From Ophioderma brevispina (Eukaryota; Echinodermata; Ophiuroidea; Amphilepidida; Ophiodermatidae): a stretch of 64,000 nucleotides of DNA. The notes beneath the pieces were generated by a model. It was not told the DNA's origin. It searched no databases and saw nothing but the letters and a program-made list of their open reading frames with translations. The stretch lies in assembly GCA_023653785.1 (NCBI GenBank), contig JAMKCH010058150.1, positions 1 through 64,000 on the forward strand, given 5' to 3'. Shown here piece by piece: positions 11,457-22,129 of the stretch. The position numbers were made by a program, and so were the translations under genes. Position 1 is the stretch's first letter, and each line of letters opens with the position of its first letter.

Positions 11457-13640
11457 TGGAATGCCAGAGCGACATAAATACGAGTTGCACGCTATATGGT
11501 CGAACTTCACGCTCTAATGGTCGAACCTTTCCACGTTCTATATGTCAAACTTCCGTTCTATCTGGTCAAACTCACGTTCTATTGGTCAAACTTCCCGTCA
11601 CGTCGATGTACAAATCTGACGACGATCTATACTTCCCGCTCTATCGGTCAAACTTCAACGCTCTATAGGTTCAAACTCACGTCACGCCCCCGTCTCGATG
11701 TACAAATCTGACGACAACCTTCACATCACGTCGATGTACAAAAATATGACGCGATCGATTTTGAAATGTTTGCGACGAGCGTATTAAGAAATACCATTTA
11801 AGTGGCGGCGAGATGGAGAGCAGCAATGTCTACGAATCTGCCTCTTCTCTTGGGCGAGAGAGGTTACAGAGTTATTTAGGGTTTTTTCTGCTGTGTTTTT
11901 TTTTTTTTTTTTTTGTAAATCAGAAAATATGAGATTATGCAAAGTACTTAATGTATATACGTAGTCCTAGGCCCTTGGATAGTTTCTAACTCGGGCCTAG
12001 ACTAGATAGGGTTGGTCACACATGCACAAAAAATATCTTCATCAATTGAACAGAACCAGGTTAACTGGAGGGGCATTACAATCATCTCAAAATGAGGAAT
12101 TACCCCACGGGTATATCCTAGGATAACAATTAGGATTTTATATGGACAAAAAACAAGTCATGAATTCACTGCACAGTCCACTGAAAATGGCACGGCATGT
12201 ACAAGAGTATGCCCTAGCAACTATTCATGACAAGGGCTTGATTTTTCTCCACGAAGGGTCAATTTTACCAAAAAAAAGCCTAGTTTTCATGAACTTTAGT
12301 TACCATTATGTGATAGATTAAGTATCAAGGTTTGTGAAGGGTAGGGGTCTGGGGTTTTAAATGGGCTGGGTTTTTCACATGATGTGCATACGTTTTAATT
12401 TGAAGGGAGCACATCTATTTGTTGGGTAGTGACAATCGCTAGCGTAGGTCTGACACACTGCTATGTGAACAATGGGGAATGGAACACTGATATAACATAT
12501 GCATGAGCCACCTATTTTTATGAGCATGTACTCGCAGAACAAGATGAAATGTAAGAAGTGTTTTTGGCCCAGGGGCGGGCAGTTAACGTTGTTTAGGTGG
12601 GATATGCAGCCCGATTTACACTGGTAAAACTGTGTTTAGAGATTAAACATTTTTCTAAAACACATTTCTGCCTTCACTTGTAAACATGGTCGAAAGCTTA
12701 CATGTTTGTGTGTAAAATAGCTAGGGGTAGCAATTGAACATTGATGTTTGCAGCAATTTACATGCATGTTTAGATTTTAAACATGTTACAAAGTGAAGGC
12801 AAGGAAAGTGTTCAATGCTAAACACACTTTTAGAGTGTACGGAACTTGGGGGTTTGGGAACTGAATTTTCTCTAAAGTAGGGTCTTAATGGTGTATTTCT
12901 TGATCCTAGACAGGTTGCACTAGCTTTTAAAACTGGGGGTCAAAACCTTTAATTTCCCGCATAACGAGGTACAAGAGCTCAAATTTTCAGGATTTGGATT
13001 CTCAGAGATATTTTAGTACACCAAAAAAAGGAAAGAAACCATGAGATGATGGTTACTGAATGCATAGATGACAATTGCTACAATTTAAAAATTGATACAT
13101 AAGGGTAACGATTAATGGTACATGGTCATGATATTAGGACCTCTATTACAGAAGTAGCCAAAACTAATAGTCCGGCAATTTTTTAAAATGCCTTCGTAAC
13201 AAAATTTGAAAGCGCCCGTCTCCCAAAATTGAAAAAAAGAGAGAGAAAAAAAGATTGGCGTCATTATCTAGATTGGGATTTCCGATAAAATAGCTCGGCG
13301 TAATTTTTTAAATTGAAGTCACAAACATCGTACGGCGTAAGTGTAAGATCGTGCGTCAGAGTTTTACATCGAAGTGACGGGGAAGTGACCTATTAGAGCG
13401 TTGGGAATTATAGATCGTCGTCAGATTGTACATCGACGTTGACTTGAAGTTTGACCGATAGAGGTGAAGGTTTGACATTAGAGCGTGAAGATAGATCGTC
13501 GTCAGATTTTTGTACATAGACGTGACGTGAAGTTTTGACCGATTATAGGCGTGGAGTGACCTAAGAGCGTGGAGGTCGACCATAGAACGTGGAGTGACTG
13601 TAGAGCGTTGCACACTGTATTTATGGCCGTCTGCATTCCA
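11457..13640. mobile_element. inverted-repeat (foldback) element with tandem-repeat arms
   Basis: The left arm (about 11457-11765) and right arm (about 13340-13640) are imperfect inverted copies. Both begin with a TGGAATGC...CATAAATAC phrase at the outer edge. Each arm is built from repeats of two short motifs: CGATGTACAAATCTGACGAC (three copies per arm, variable) and GCTCTATCGGTCAAACTTCA. The interior of about 1.6 kb has no transposase-like frame. The right arm directly abuts the LINE 3' end that begins near 13645. Long arms made of short tandem repeats are characteristic of foldback-type DNA elements; assignment to a superfamily is not possible by eye. Confidence 0.6.
12625..12835. repeat. 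imperfect hairpin inside the 11.4-13.6 kb element
   Basis: GTGTTTAGAGATTAAACA with TGCCTTCACTTGTAAACATG on the left is mirrored on the right by CATGTTACAAAGTGAAGGCA and GCTAAACACAC. The arms are about 60-90 bp around a centre near 12730. It could be a separate small MITE nested in the larger element. Confidence 0.5.
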
Positions 13641-13644
13641 TACA

Positions 13645-14400
13645 GTTGATGGTATTTAGTCTTTAGTTGCTTTTGGGTTGCTGTTGGTATTATTGTTGTT
13701 TTGAATGCGTTGGTTTCTTGATGTTGATATAGCCTCTGGTAGGGTCAGTTCCAAATCTTTGTTGTCCTTGGGATGAATGGAACATTATAGCTGTTTATCT
13801 GATTGATGTTCGAATTTGTAGTTTGTGTCTTGGACCGAACCGGTACGCCTTGGCGCGGTTGCAGGTAGTTTGTAAGGGATTATAGTGCCCCCATGTCTTT
13901 GTGTTGTAAAGGCTAGTCTGTAACTTTCCGCCTATATGCGAGAGATTCCAGTTTAACTCCTTATGAGTTCTGGTACACTTGATTTCCGTCATAATTATTG
14001 TAAACCATACGGGCTGCTCTTCTTTGGACTTTCTCCACTTATGTATGAGTCTTGAGTATACGGATCCCATGCAGCTGAGAGTTTCAACTGAGGCGGACCA
14101 AGGATATGTAAGCAGCAATTTTGGTTCCTTTGTTACATGAGCTAAGGTTTCGACGTACGAAAGCCCAATGTTTTGCTAGCAGTGGCAGTGATTTTATTTA
14201 TGTGGGTTGTCCATTTAAGGTCATGTTGGTATGCGATCCAAAGGTAAGTTGAGTTTTTGTTTCTTGCAGTATGGTACCCCCTAAATTATAACTAATGATT
14301 GAAGAGGTATTCATTAAGCATGCTGGAATTCTGAGAACGATAACATTTATCTGGATCGAATTTCATTTACCATAACTTTTCCCAGACTGAAAGTGTCTTG
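13645..14400 (-). pseudogene. 3' half of a LINE reverse transcriptase ORF
   Basis: On the - strand the C-terminal thumb and tail of a non-LTR RT can be read with stops and frame changes. Blocks are MKFDPDKCYRS (near 14340-14375), DLKWTTHINKITATASKTLG (near 14160-14220), KVQRRAARMVYNNYDG (13975-14030) and a final RTTKIWN block (about 13755-13775). In Jockey/CR1-like ORF2 proteins these blocks follow the catalytic core. The RT core itself is absent. Upstream on the - strand the sequence changes to a Penelope-like RT near 14390-14440, so the piece is either 5'-truncated or joined to the other element by recombination. Confidence 0.75.
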
Positions 14401-16000
14401 TCAATTTGATTGATGTGAATTGTTAGCTTCTTCCGCCGATTTAATAAACTTCAAGCACATAATCTAAATATCTCTTCCAAAGCCTCGGTTTACAGCGATG
14501 GGGAGTCGCCAAGGTTCTGGTTCTAGCATTCCAGATTAAAAGTTGGCCACTATCGTGCGAGGCCGACCGTGGAGCCCATGCGGTACCAATTTGTTGGTAT
14601 ATTTGGCCGCGAAAGAGAGGTGACGTTGTGGTGAGGGTGAATCCAAGCACCTCCATAATATCATCGCTGATAAGTTGGTTTGTCTGAAGGGAGTGGCGCG
14701 ACTCAGACGCTGTCTTATGATGTCTAAGGCCTCTTTAATTGGTGTATGTGAACAAAGACACTATATCGTGAGAGATGAATTCTTCCCCTCATGTTTGGTA
14801 TACCATCATGTTTCTGGTAGCCCTAGAGTTCAACACCATGATGTTCTGTGAGTTCAAACAGAGGGCCAAGGAAGTCTTGCAAGATCTTTAGAGGTTTAAT
14901 ATATATATACTATATATTATAATCGACCCACAATAATCAAACTATTGGTCTTAATGGAGTGCCTTCTTTGTGGATCTTAGGTGTACAGTTACATTCTGGG
15001 GTGTTCTCAGGCGGTAGGATAAAGTGTGTTTGTGTAGAGGTCAGTGATTTTTCCCTCTTTCTTCCACTGGAAAGAATGCCAATAAGCTTTCTTTTATAGC
15101 GGGCTGTAGGATAGGTGTTCTCGTCATTGAGCATGGTGTTTGACTCCCGGAGGGGGCACTCCCATCCTTGGAAAGCCACGCATGTGTAAAGCTGTTAAGA
15201 CCCCCCTTTTTCAGCTCGTTGTCACCCAAAGAACCCCATATTTTTTCATTTCACCAAAGACCCCATATTCTTTTAAAATTTACCCAAAGACCCCAATTTT
15301 GTGAAAATTTTACCACTGTCACCCAAGACCCCTATTGTTTAAGACAATTTTACCCGAAAACCTTCATTTTTTAGAAAAATTCGCCAAAATCTCACCAAAG
15401 ACCAACATTTTTTCGAAAATTTGCCAATTGTTTACTATGAAACCCCCTATTTTGGGCATTTTGGCTGTCTCTCACCCAAAGACCCCCTATTTTAGTCCTC
15501 TGCAACGAATGCCCAGGGTTGGAAGCGCGAGCTTTACACCCATATCCAATTTCATAGGTGAGGCCCCCCCCCCCCCGGTGTTGACTTTCTTTTCATAAAC
15601 CTCTTATCAAGAACCACCGTGGCTTTACCTTTGTCAGCTGGTAAAATCATGATTGATTTTCTTTATGGGTGTTTCAAAGCTATTTACTCATCTTTGGAGA
15701 GGTTGGCTTTGGTATTTTAGATTTAGATCCCCCGTATGTATGTTTCAATGCCCCGATCAGTTCTCGCGTGTTGCTGTTTTTCTTCCTTGGTTGAGTCCCT
15801 CAGTTTTACTGTTTGGAAGCTATAAACACACGCCTCTTCGTGGACACGATATATTACCATTATCTGCGGTACGACCGCATAATTCAGCCCTTGGCGAGAA
15901 AGCCGGGCTCTGATAAAACCCCCCCCTTTTTTTCCGTGTTTAGATTTGTTTATAATACCCATTTTCCTTTAATCGGACCCATCCAAGTCATGGACCTGTG
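14400..16000 (-). pseudogene. Penelope-like element RT, decayed and interrupted
   Basis: Read on the - strand, the N-terminal part has GLNYAVVPQ (15860-15890) and ILPADKGKATVVLDK (15605-15655). The text then continues YEKKVNT, is broken by a 431-bp insertion at 15146-15576, and resumes NTMLNDENTY. After that come TPKIHKEGTPLRPIV (14937-14985), EFISHDIVSLFTYTPI (about 14740-14790), a GQIYQQIGTAW block and finally RYLDYVLEVY near 14450. These are the ordered motifs of Penelope-like RTs. The catalytic pair is YLDY rather than the usual aspartate pair, and several frameshifts occur, so it is inactive. The C-terminal GIY-YIG endonuclease of the family is not present; LINE sequence follows instead. 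Confidence 0.75.
15146..15576. mobile_element. 431-bp repeat inserted into the Penelope-like element
   Basis: The insertion splits one RT reading frame exactly between YEKKVNT and NTMLND. It is flanked by GGTGTTTGACT (15135-15145) and GGTGTTGACT (15577-15586), which look like a 10-11 bp target duplication with one base changed. The insert starts CCCGGAGGGGGCACTCCC and ends in a run of 14 C preceded by GAGG, so the termini are G-run/C-run inverted. Its body (15220-15500) is a degenerate tandem array of roughly eight 30-40 bp units around ACCCAAAGACCCC plus a T-rich spacer. The G-run-CACTCC head recurs near 27286 and 45173, so it is one family. Confidence 0.65.
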
Positions 16001-16599
16001 TTACGATTACTCACGTGTTTATCCATTGGGGAGACTTTGCACGATGATAATTGCTTCTCGTATCATGCTAGCTCGTGTTTGCCGACATTTTGTTTTGGTA
16101 AATTCCACCTCGCGAGATCTCGCGATATGATGTCAATATGGAATTATCATGGTCTGGGAACTGGCGTGTATTATAGATACTTGTCATTATTTTTCTAACT
16201 CACTTAATCTTGTTGTTGATCACTCTTCAAAACGCTCCCGTAATAGTTCTTTCTTATTAACAATATAAATGCGACTCTGTTGGTGATTATAGGGCATTAG
16301 GTTGAGGAGGGAGGCTTAATTATCCAAATCGCGGCCATTAGTGTAAACCCCGGTGATTGCGATACCGGGGCAACTTTCTCTGGTAGTTTCCATTAGAACG
16401 GAGCTGTTTTACCGCTGATTGTCCATAATCTCGTCTAATATCCGAAAACTAGATTCATCACGGATTGTAGTAGAAAATATAATAATAAGTTCATTAACAA
16501 AGCCGATATTTGGATGACATAACTGTGAAAAGTTTCTTGCTGCTACGCAACACTTTGTCAAACTAGTGACCAAGTTTTCTGCTCATCTGAGTCTTAACA
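16001..16599. other. no gene recognised
   Basis: The first part may be the 5' end of the Penelope-like element, since weak RT-like text continues to about 16150 on the - strand. The remainder shows no frame, RNA or repeat I can support. Confidence 0.3.
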
Positions 16600-17050
16600 A
16601 CAACGCCATCAACGCCATCAGCGGTCCATCCGAACCCGAAGAAGGACTCACAATGACGTCATAAAGTTTGCATGTCAGCAACAACTGTCAATTTCCAAAG
16701 AACACAGTGTTGAATAAGGGGGAAAATTTAATTTTTCGCCAAAAAAAGTTAGGAATATTCGAATTTCATGCGGTTTTGGCTCACTGATGGAAAGTGATCA
16801 GTTTTATATAATGAGAGCATTTAGTCCTACTAATAATGTTTTTGAGTCTCAAAATTGCGAAATATCAAATTTTCACCCTCTATTCAGTTTTTCATACGCC
16901 TCAACATATGACGTCCTAGTAACGTCATAAGGAGAGATTGGTATTATTTTGATACCAATGAAAGAGAAGAAAACTCTAAGCTATCCTATGCTCCTGTGGT
17001 ACCAAACCTTTACAGGAATCGGGTGTTCAGTAACGAAAATCACAGGGGGT
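16600..17050 (-). repeat. dispersed repeat R1, copy 2
   Basis: Inverted counterpart of 2400-2890. Shared landmarks are TTGCGAAATATCAA, CACAATGACGTCATAAAGT, TTTTGATACCAATG and, at the outer end, GTTCAGTAACGAAAATCACA. It ends immediately before the C-tracts at 17057-17094. Confidence 0.5.
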
Positions 17051-17056
17051 TGTAAC

Positions 17057-17094
17057 CCCCCCCCCGGTGTGTAACCCCCCCCCCCCCCTTGGGA
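17057..17094. repeat. paired C-tracts
   Basis: Two runs of about 11 and 16 C separated by GGTGTGTAA, directly after repeat R1 copy 2 and about 290 bp upstream of the start codon of gene copy A. Long C-runs recur in this window at 15563 and 21990 as well. Confidence 0.8.
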
Positions 17095-17676
17095 GTTTTG
17101 TTACACAAATGAAGCGGGGTGATGTATTTTTAGCACACTATTTTGATTTATTTGTTTAATTGTGATATATAGTACATGAGAACAAAAAGGATGACTACTC
17201 GCAAGAAATCGATACAAGATCTCAATAACAAAGATCGAGTGAAAGGTTATCACCCCGTGTAATTCCACGCCCGTACGGAATTCCGTGAGCCGACATTTTG
17301 TACTGTTTAACGTCACTTGTGTTTACAGTTAAAAATTCAAGCCAATCTTGATATTTTTCTGTAGCGTTTTCTATTACTGAGAGATGGAGAAACTACTGCT
17401 TCTTGTTGTCTTAATTTCCTTAAGTACTGCAGTACATATTGGCATTATTCGACGGGGACACGTTTCGACACCTGCCATTGAATATGGTTCCTTATGAAAA
17501 ACAGTTGTGAATATTACGGAGGGCCAGATTGTACGTACCATTTTATTATCTCTTCATTTAGAGATAACTTGACCAGATGAGGATAATTGCACTCTCCAGT
17601 GTAAGTGTCATAATTAAAGTGCCCAAAGCAAACAAAACTCGTACTTCGCCGAAAAAAGAATAAGTAGGATGACATA

Positions 17677-17760
17677 AAAAACTCGGGTTGGCGCAGCGGG
17701 TCTCCCGGCGCCTCGCACCACTGGGGCACTTGTGTTCTTGGTTCCAGATAGCGATTTATA
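17677..17760 (+). repeat. tRNA-derived SINE head (in intron 1 of copy A)
   Basis: GGGTTGGCGCAGCGGGT resembles a tRNA A-box region (Leu/Ser-like TGGCGCAGCGG) and is followed by a CCTCGCACCACTGG arm. A degraded B-box lies further on. This arrangement is common for invertebrate tRNA-derived SINEs. No intact tRNA cloverleaf can be drawn, so it is not a functional tRNA gene. Confidence 0.45.
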
Positions 17761-18786
17761 TGTGCGTTTGGTTTCCAGCTCCATACTCGGACACGCAGGT
17801 TTTTTAAAACGCAGTTCTAAATTGGCTTTCTTCCATGATCGTTTAGTTTCAGACCAAATTCCGTTGTGAATAGGATTGTATGAATGTATGATTGAAGGTA
17901 TAGAAAAGCGCCTACAAATTTCAACTAAAAATAGACTAAATCATAATAAACGTCATATATCATAAATTCCGAAGGAAGCCATAATCTGAAAATTATACGC
18001 CCAGCCTGACCACAACTTGAAGGATTTTGGAATCTATGTGACGGAGAATCAAACACATTCAGCAGATTAAAAATATCCGTAGTCTTAAAAAACAACATTG
18101 CCTCCATCTTCCTACGACCTAGTTAAAAAAGTCGCATTTCAAATTAAGGGTATTGTAAATTAAAACAGCTAAAACACCTTATGTGCAACAAGGTAGGCGG
18201 TTAAGATCATATATCATGTTTTTCCAAAATATATTTCAATTTTCAATATTAAATCTCGACATAAGGTAGTCGTTTTGTGCTCACATTAAAGAAAAAAGAC
18301 CAGGCTTTCTAATACTTTTGTTTCAAGTTTATATACTACCCCACAGAAAGAAGGCGTTGACCATTGATCATCTGCCCAAATCGCTAGCTTCACCTAAAAT
18401 ATATCGTCTCATCAGTCTTACATGCAAAACATGGAAGACATCATTCTTTCATGCGATTATTATCCACTACTCATGGTAGAAGAGAGAAGACCGTAAGCTC
18501 AATTACAAAAATTTCCTTGTCAGGCAGAGCAACGCAGTCAACGTCACGTAGTTTGTATATATAGAGCTATTCTTAAAATGAACACTTTACCATGTATGTA
18601 TCTGACGATGTTTGAACCAAAATTGAGAGAGTGGTTTATCGAATTATGTTACAAACTGCAATTTTGTATAAACTATCTTTTTGTTTATTCATAGGCTACG
18701 GGGTGCAATACAGACAGCCGCTTCCTGCTGCCAGATCCTACCGTAAAAACATTCCTAGGTTAGTTTCAAAACATTTTTCCTTTTCT

Positions 18787-19372
18787 TTGTGTGTGTGTGT
18801 TTGTGTGTGTGTGTGTGGTGTGAGTGAGTGCGGCTGTGCATGGTGTGTGTTTGTGCGTAGTCCTATAACGTGAATAAACTAATCTAGTATGAGGTTTATT
18901 CCTTAAAAGAGTTGAAAAGAGGTTTTTTATAGAAGAAATTAACATTGAGGTTAGAAATTGTGGGGTGATTTACTTGAACACTGTGGGTTTTTTCTATAGA
19001 GTTACTATATTGTCCTATAACGGAATAGGGTCGTAATCTAGTATTGAGGTGTATTCCTTAAAGAGTAGAAAAGAGAATATTTTTCTAGTTTAGTAACTTT
19101 ATAGGCCTGCGGAGCAATTGCGAGGGTAAGGAAAATTGCTACGTTTGATAAAAAATGAAAACAAAATGAAAAAATCTTTAAAATGTCTAAAAAAATTCGT
19201 TACTATAAACGAAAACGGTCTTTGAGAAAAAAGAAAAAGTGACTTTTAAGAGTTGTTAGTAGAAACCCACAATGTAGCTTTTGTAAGTATTTGCGTGTGT
19301 CGTGTGGATGTGCATGTGTGGGTGTGTGTGGTGTGTGTGTGTGTGGTGTGGGTGTGTGTGTGGGTGTTTGTA
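18787..19372 (+). repeat. GT microsatellites and internal duplication in intron 2 of copy A
   Basis: GT-rich arrays lie at 18787-18856 and 19293-19372, with a GT-rich patch again near 19724. Copy B has a GT array at the equivalent place in its intron 2 (41040-41190), so the microsatellite predates the gene duplication. Between the arrays a roughly 80-bp segment is present twice, at 18862-18940 and 19012-19100, with shared phrases CCTATAACG, TTATTCCTTAAA and AGAAAAGAG-like text. Confidence 0.7.
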
Positions 19373-20159
19373 AGCACCTGTAAACCGGGCACACAATACA
19401 CATATGAAGAAAGCCGGGAACACACCGGAAACGGGGAGCCGCGGTTCGAATATTGGGTGTTTATTTTTCGGTCCAGTACTGATAATGCCTGTTCAATATT
19501 CTTCTACCATCTTTGATGTCCGCATTGGACGGTATACATTCCGGTTGGTGTGCAAGTTGGATGTATTCGTGTGCATGGTTGAGTCACTCTGAATTAACTT
19601 TCTAAATAGGACCGCTACGGCCAAACTGCCAAACTACTGAATGTCCCCAGTTGGATAGGAAAAATAAAAATATCCGGTTCACGGTTAAACTCAAAGTCCG
19701 CATTTGTGGTTGTTTACAAGAATGTGGTGTGTGTGTGGGTGTATCTAAAGCGATTTGTGTTTGTGTGTTTGTTTATTGCTGGGTTTTGATTGTCGTTGTT
19801 TTTTGTTGTGTTGTGTAATTAACGAAAATACAATTTTTCTATTAAGCCGAACTTAACTATTGTCGCAATATTCCTCTTTTCAGGATAAAATGAACGGAGA
19901 ATCATAAGATGCACGACCTGCGCCTTATACAGTCACCTTCCAGCGGAAATATGTTGCCACCCCAAAATCGGTTTAGATGCTCATTTAATTCATAGAATAC
20001 AATATAAAAGAAGACATGGTAGTCAACGAGAAACGAAAGAGCCCATCTACACCTGGACATTGATTTTACTAGCTAGATGTCTAAATAATAGTGTAGATAG
20101 TGCCCCTACAGTTGAATCTAGTGTACATGTGTTACGAGACGTACTCCAGGTCAGAAAAG

Positions 20160-21255
20160 TAACCTCCCGTGGTCATAAAACAAAAATCACATGATATCTG
20201 GTAAGAAGATTGACTTGACCAAGATGTAAATTCAAAAGTAATGATTTTAATACATAACTTAAATCCACAATATTACACAATAACAATGCACAAAATTAGT
20301 ATCTATATTTCTTACACAACTTTCAAATCAATTAAACACACACCATCGCATAAATTATACAATAGTTCACAGTTCTTGTGGGTGCGCAATATTAAATCTT
20401 GACGACACACTTTTTGCTGGTACAGTTCAACTAGTTTCGCGAATCGCAAATATCCATTTGGTCTAAGACCGGCCGATAATTTGTGAAGTTGTAGACTTGG
20501 GTGAACAACTGGAAGTATAAACACTGCAACTCACTATTAATGTCCATACAGGTACTCAGTGCATTAAAGGTGAACGTAACCGGGTACAGAAGCAATGTCA
20601 TGCTGAATTTTTAATGTTAACCTTTGTTTTTCAAAGGCACCAAATTTTGTGCAGCTCTGACGGATTCTGAAAACTTTTCAGAAATGATAATTAAAGACAT
20701 AATATTTTATAATCAAAGGTATGAAAGTTATGCCACCTTCTGTTGAGGGGTCTACACTCGCTGAAATCTCTGTCAACTGGGCAAAGAAGAATGACTTGCA
20801 ACAGCATTTGTCCTTAGCCAAATTTCCCATGATGCAAACAAAACAAGGCGAACAAGTCGAAAATTTCACAAATCTTTCAGGGTCGTGAAACATGTTTGAA
20901 GGAAGTCCACAATCTTCCACATCCTCTGCTTGAAGTGTTTTGACATAGCAACTACACAAAGTCTATTGTTCATCAACAGGGTGCAATCTTGCTTCCTATA
21001 AGTAAACAAATAAATCTATAGTCTTAGAATGACGATGATAGGACACTGTGCTCCTATTGTCCTCTATAACTGCGAACATCGTCTGACATGTTCTTTCAGA
21101 AGTCTTCACAACTAGTCCATTTAGAACTAGGTCAATCAGATAAGTCATGCTTATGCACAACACATTGCAAGTTTCATATTTTCCAGTTCCACTCATAATT
21201 TATATGATAAATTTTACCTGATAATTAAATAATACAGAAAAATAATATAATATTC
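20160..21255. other. 1.1-kb segment present in copy A flank but not in copy B
   Basis: Alignment of the 3' flanks breaks here: copy A sequence before 20160 and after 21255 matches copy B at about 41580 and 41620. This segment has no counterpart there. Open frames of 66-93 residues on the - strand (20312-20524, 20678-20959, 20996-21196) have no motif I recognise. It is probably an inserted repeat, but I see no clear terminal repeats. Confidence 0.4.
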
Positions 21256-21308
21256 AGGAGTCGGTCACACATGCAACAAAGTCTTTATGCGGGACAGATT
21301 TACGACTT

Positions 21309-21346
21309 TGTTGCATTATACATTCTATGTAAGAGCAACAAAGTCG
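21309..21346. repeat. hairpin conserved between gene flanks
   Basis: TACGACTTTGTTGC pairs perfectly with GCAACAAAGTCGTA. The same position in the copy B flank (about 41647-41701) has ACGACTTTGTTTGC and GCAACGAAAGTCGT, which still pair except at two positions. It may be a remnant of a palindromic MITE that predates the duplication. Confidence 0.55.
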
Positions 21347-21988
21347 TATCTACACATAAAGATGCAACGAGAGATTTAAAAGCATCCATATAATTCATAT
21401 GCATGACTTAAACGATCAGGTTGCTTAAAGACACTATATCAAATGATATTTCAATTTTAAAAAAAAAAAAGGTGATTAAAGTGACAGGAGGAGATTTTTG
21501 TAAAGATATATATGAAAGTCTCCCAAATTGCACTTGTCGGTTGTAGATCATCTACCGAAAACCTTTTGAGATTTATTGGACAAACAAGCACGAAAGAAAA
21601 CCGCAAACCCTTGTTTTGACTTGCCTGCTATTCTATCGTCCCTATAGGAAACCATGCTTTGAATTTTGCGTGGTAGACAGAAATAACAACTACTAAATCA
21701 CATCTTATTACATAAAGACGGCGATTCGGCTTATTTCACTAAGGTGTGATTCAATTCATTGGTAAGCATTCAAATATGCAAAAACCTGGTTCGAAAAAAA
21801 AATTGAGGGAGCTTCTCTCTGGAAATCTACTCACATGTCTCTTTAAATTTGCTACTATTCAAGATAAAACCAAAAGCTGAATTTAGAAGATGCTTCAATA
21901 CAAATTAGAAATGTCACAGTTACATTTCTACCAAAGAAATAATTCTAGCTTGATCCCTTAATATGGAGATTTTTATGGAAAGCTTTAC

Positions 21989-21989
<1 letters not shown>

Positions 21990-22083
<94 letters not shown>

Positions 22084-22129
22084 CCCCCCCCCCCCCCCCC
22101 CCCCCCGCCCCCCCTCCCCCCCCCCCCCC
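21990..22129. repeat. extreme poly-C tract
   Basis: There are 91 consecutive C residues (21990-22080), then further C-runs broken by single T or G bases to 22129. All open frames across it are poly-Pro or poly-Gly artefacts. In the copy B flank the matching point (TGGAAAGCTTTACA, 41970-41990) has no C-run, and colinearity resumes only near 22950. The tract therefore marks one edge of a roughly 950-bp insertion specific to copy A. A run this long is also a typical site of sequencing or assembly error. Confidence 0.85.

Larger units (their letters stand above)
17384..19893 (+). pseudogene. small secreted-peptide gene, copy A (frameshifted)
   Basis: Three exons aligned to copy B: exon 1 17384-17530, exon 2 18695-18758, exon 3 from 19884. 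All splice sites are intact (GATT/gtacgt, catag/GC, AG/gttagt, ttcag/G). The first 25 or so codons still encode a hydrophobic signal peptide very similar to copy B. A net one-base loss after the codons for Arg-Arg shifts the frame and gives TGA at 17495-17497, leaving 37 residues without the cysteine core. Exon 2, read in its original phase, is still open and runs into exon 3 to a TGA at 19891-19893. The lesion is therefore confined to exon 1. It could be a pseudogene, a null allele or an assembly error in a G-run; the changed bases around it favour real decay. Sequence upstream of both starts is similar, so the promoter was probably duplicated too. Confidence 0.75.

Noticed and set aside
15220..15500. 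CRISPR-like or satellite array
   Set aside because: The ACCCAAAGACCCC units vary in length and sequence, spacers are not unique, and the array is part of a mobile insertion in a eukaryotic genome.
19400..19470. tRNA-like GGTTCGAAT box in intron 2 of copy A
   Set aside because: Only the B-box-like string is present; no A-box at the right distance and no stems.
20678..20959. 93-residue cysteine-containing frame on the - strand as a second small-peptide gene
   Set aside because: No signal peptide, no resemblance to the peptide family, and it lies in a segment that looks inserted relative to copy B.
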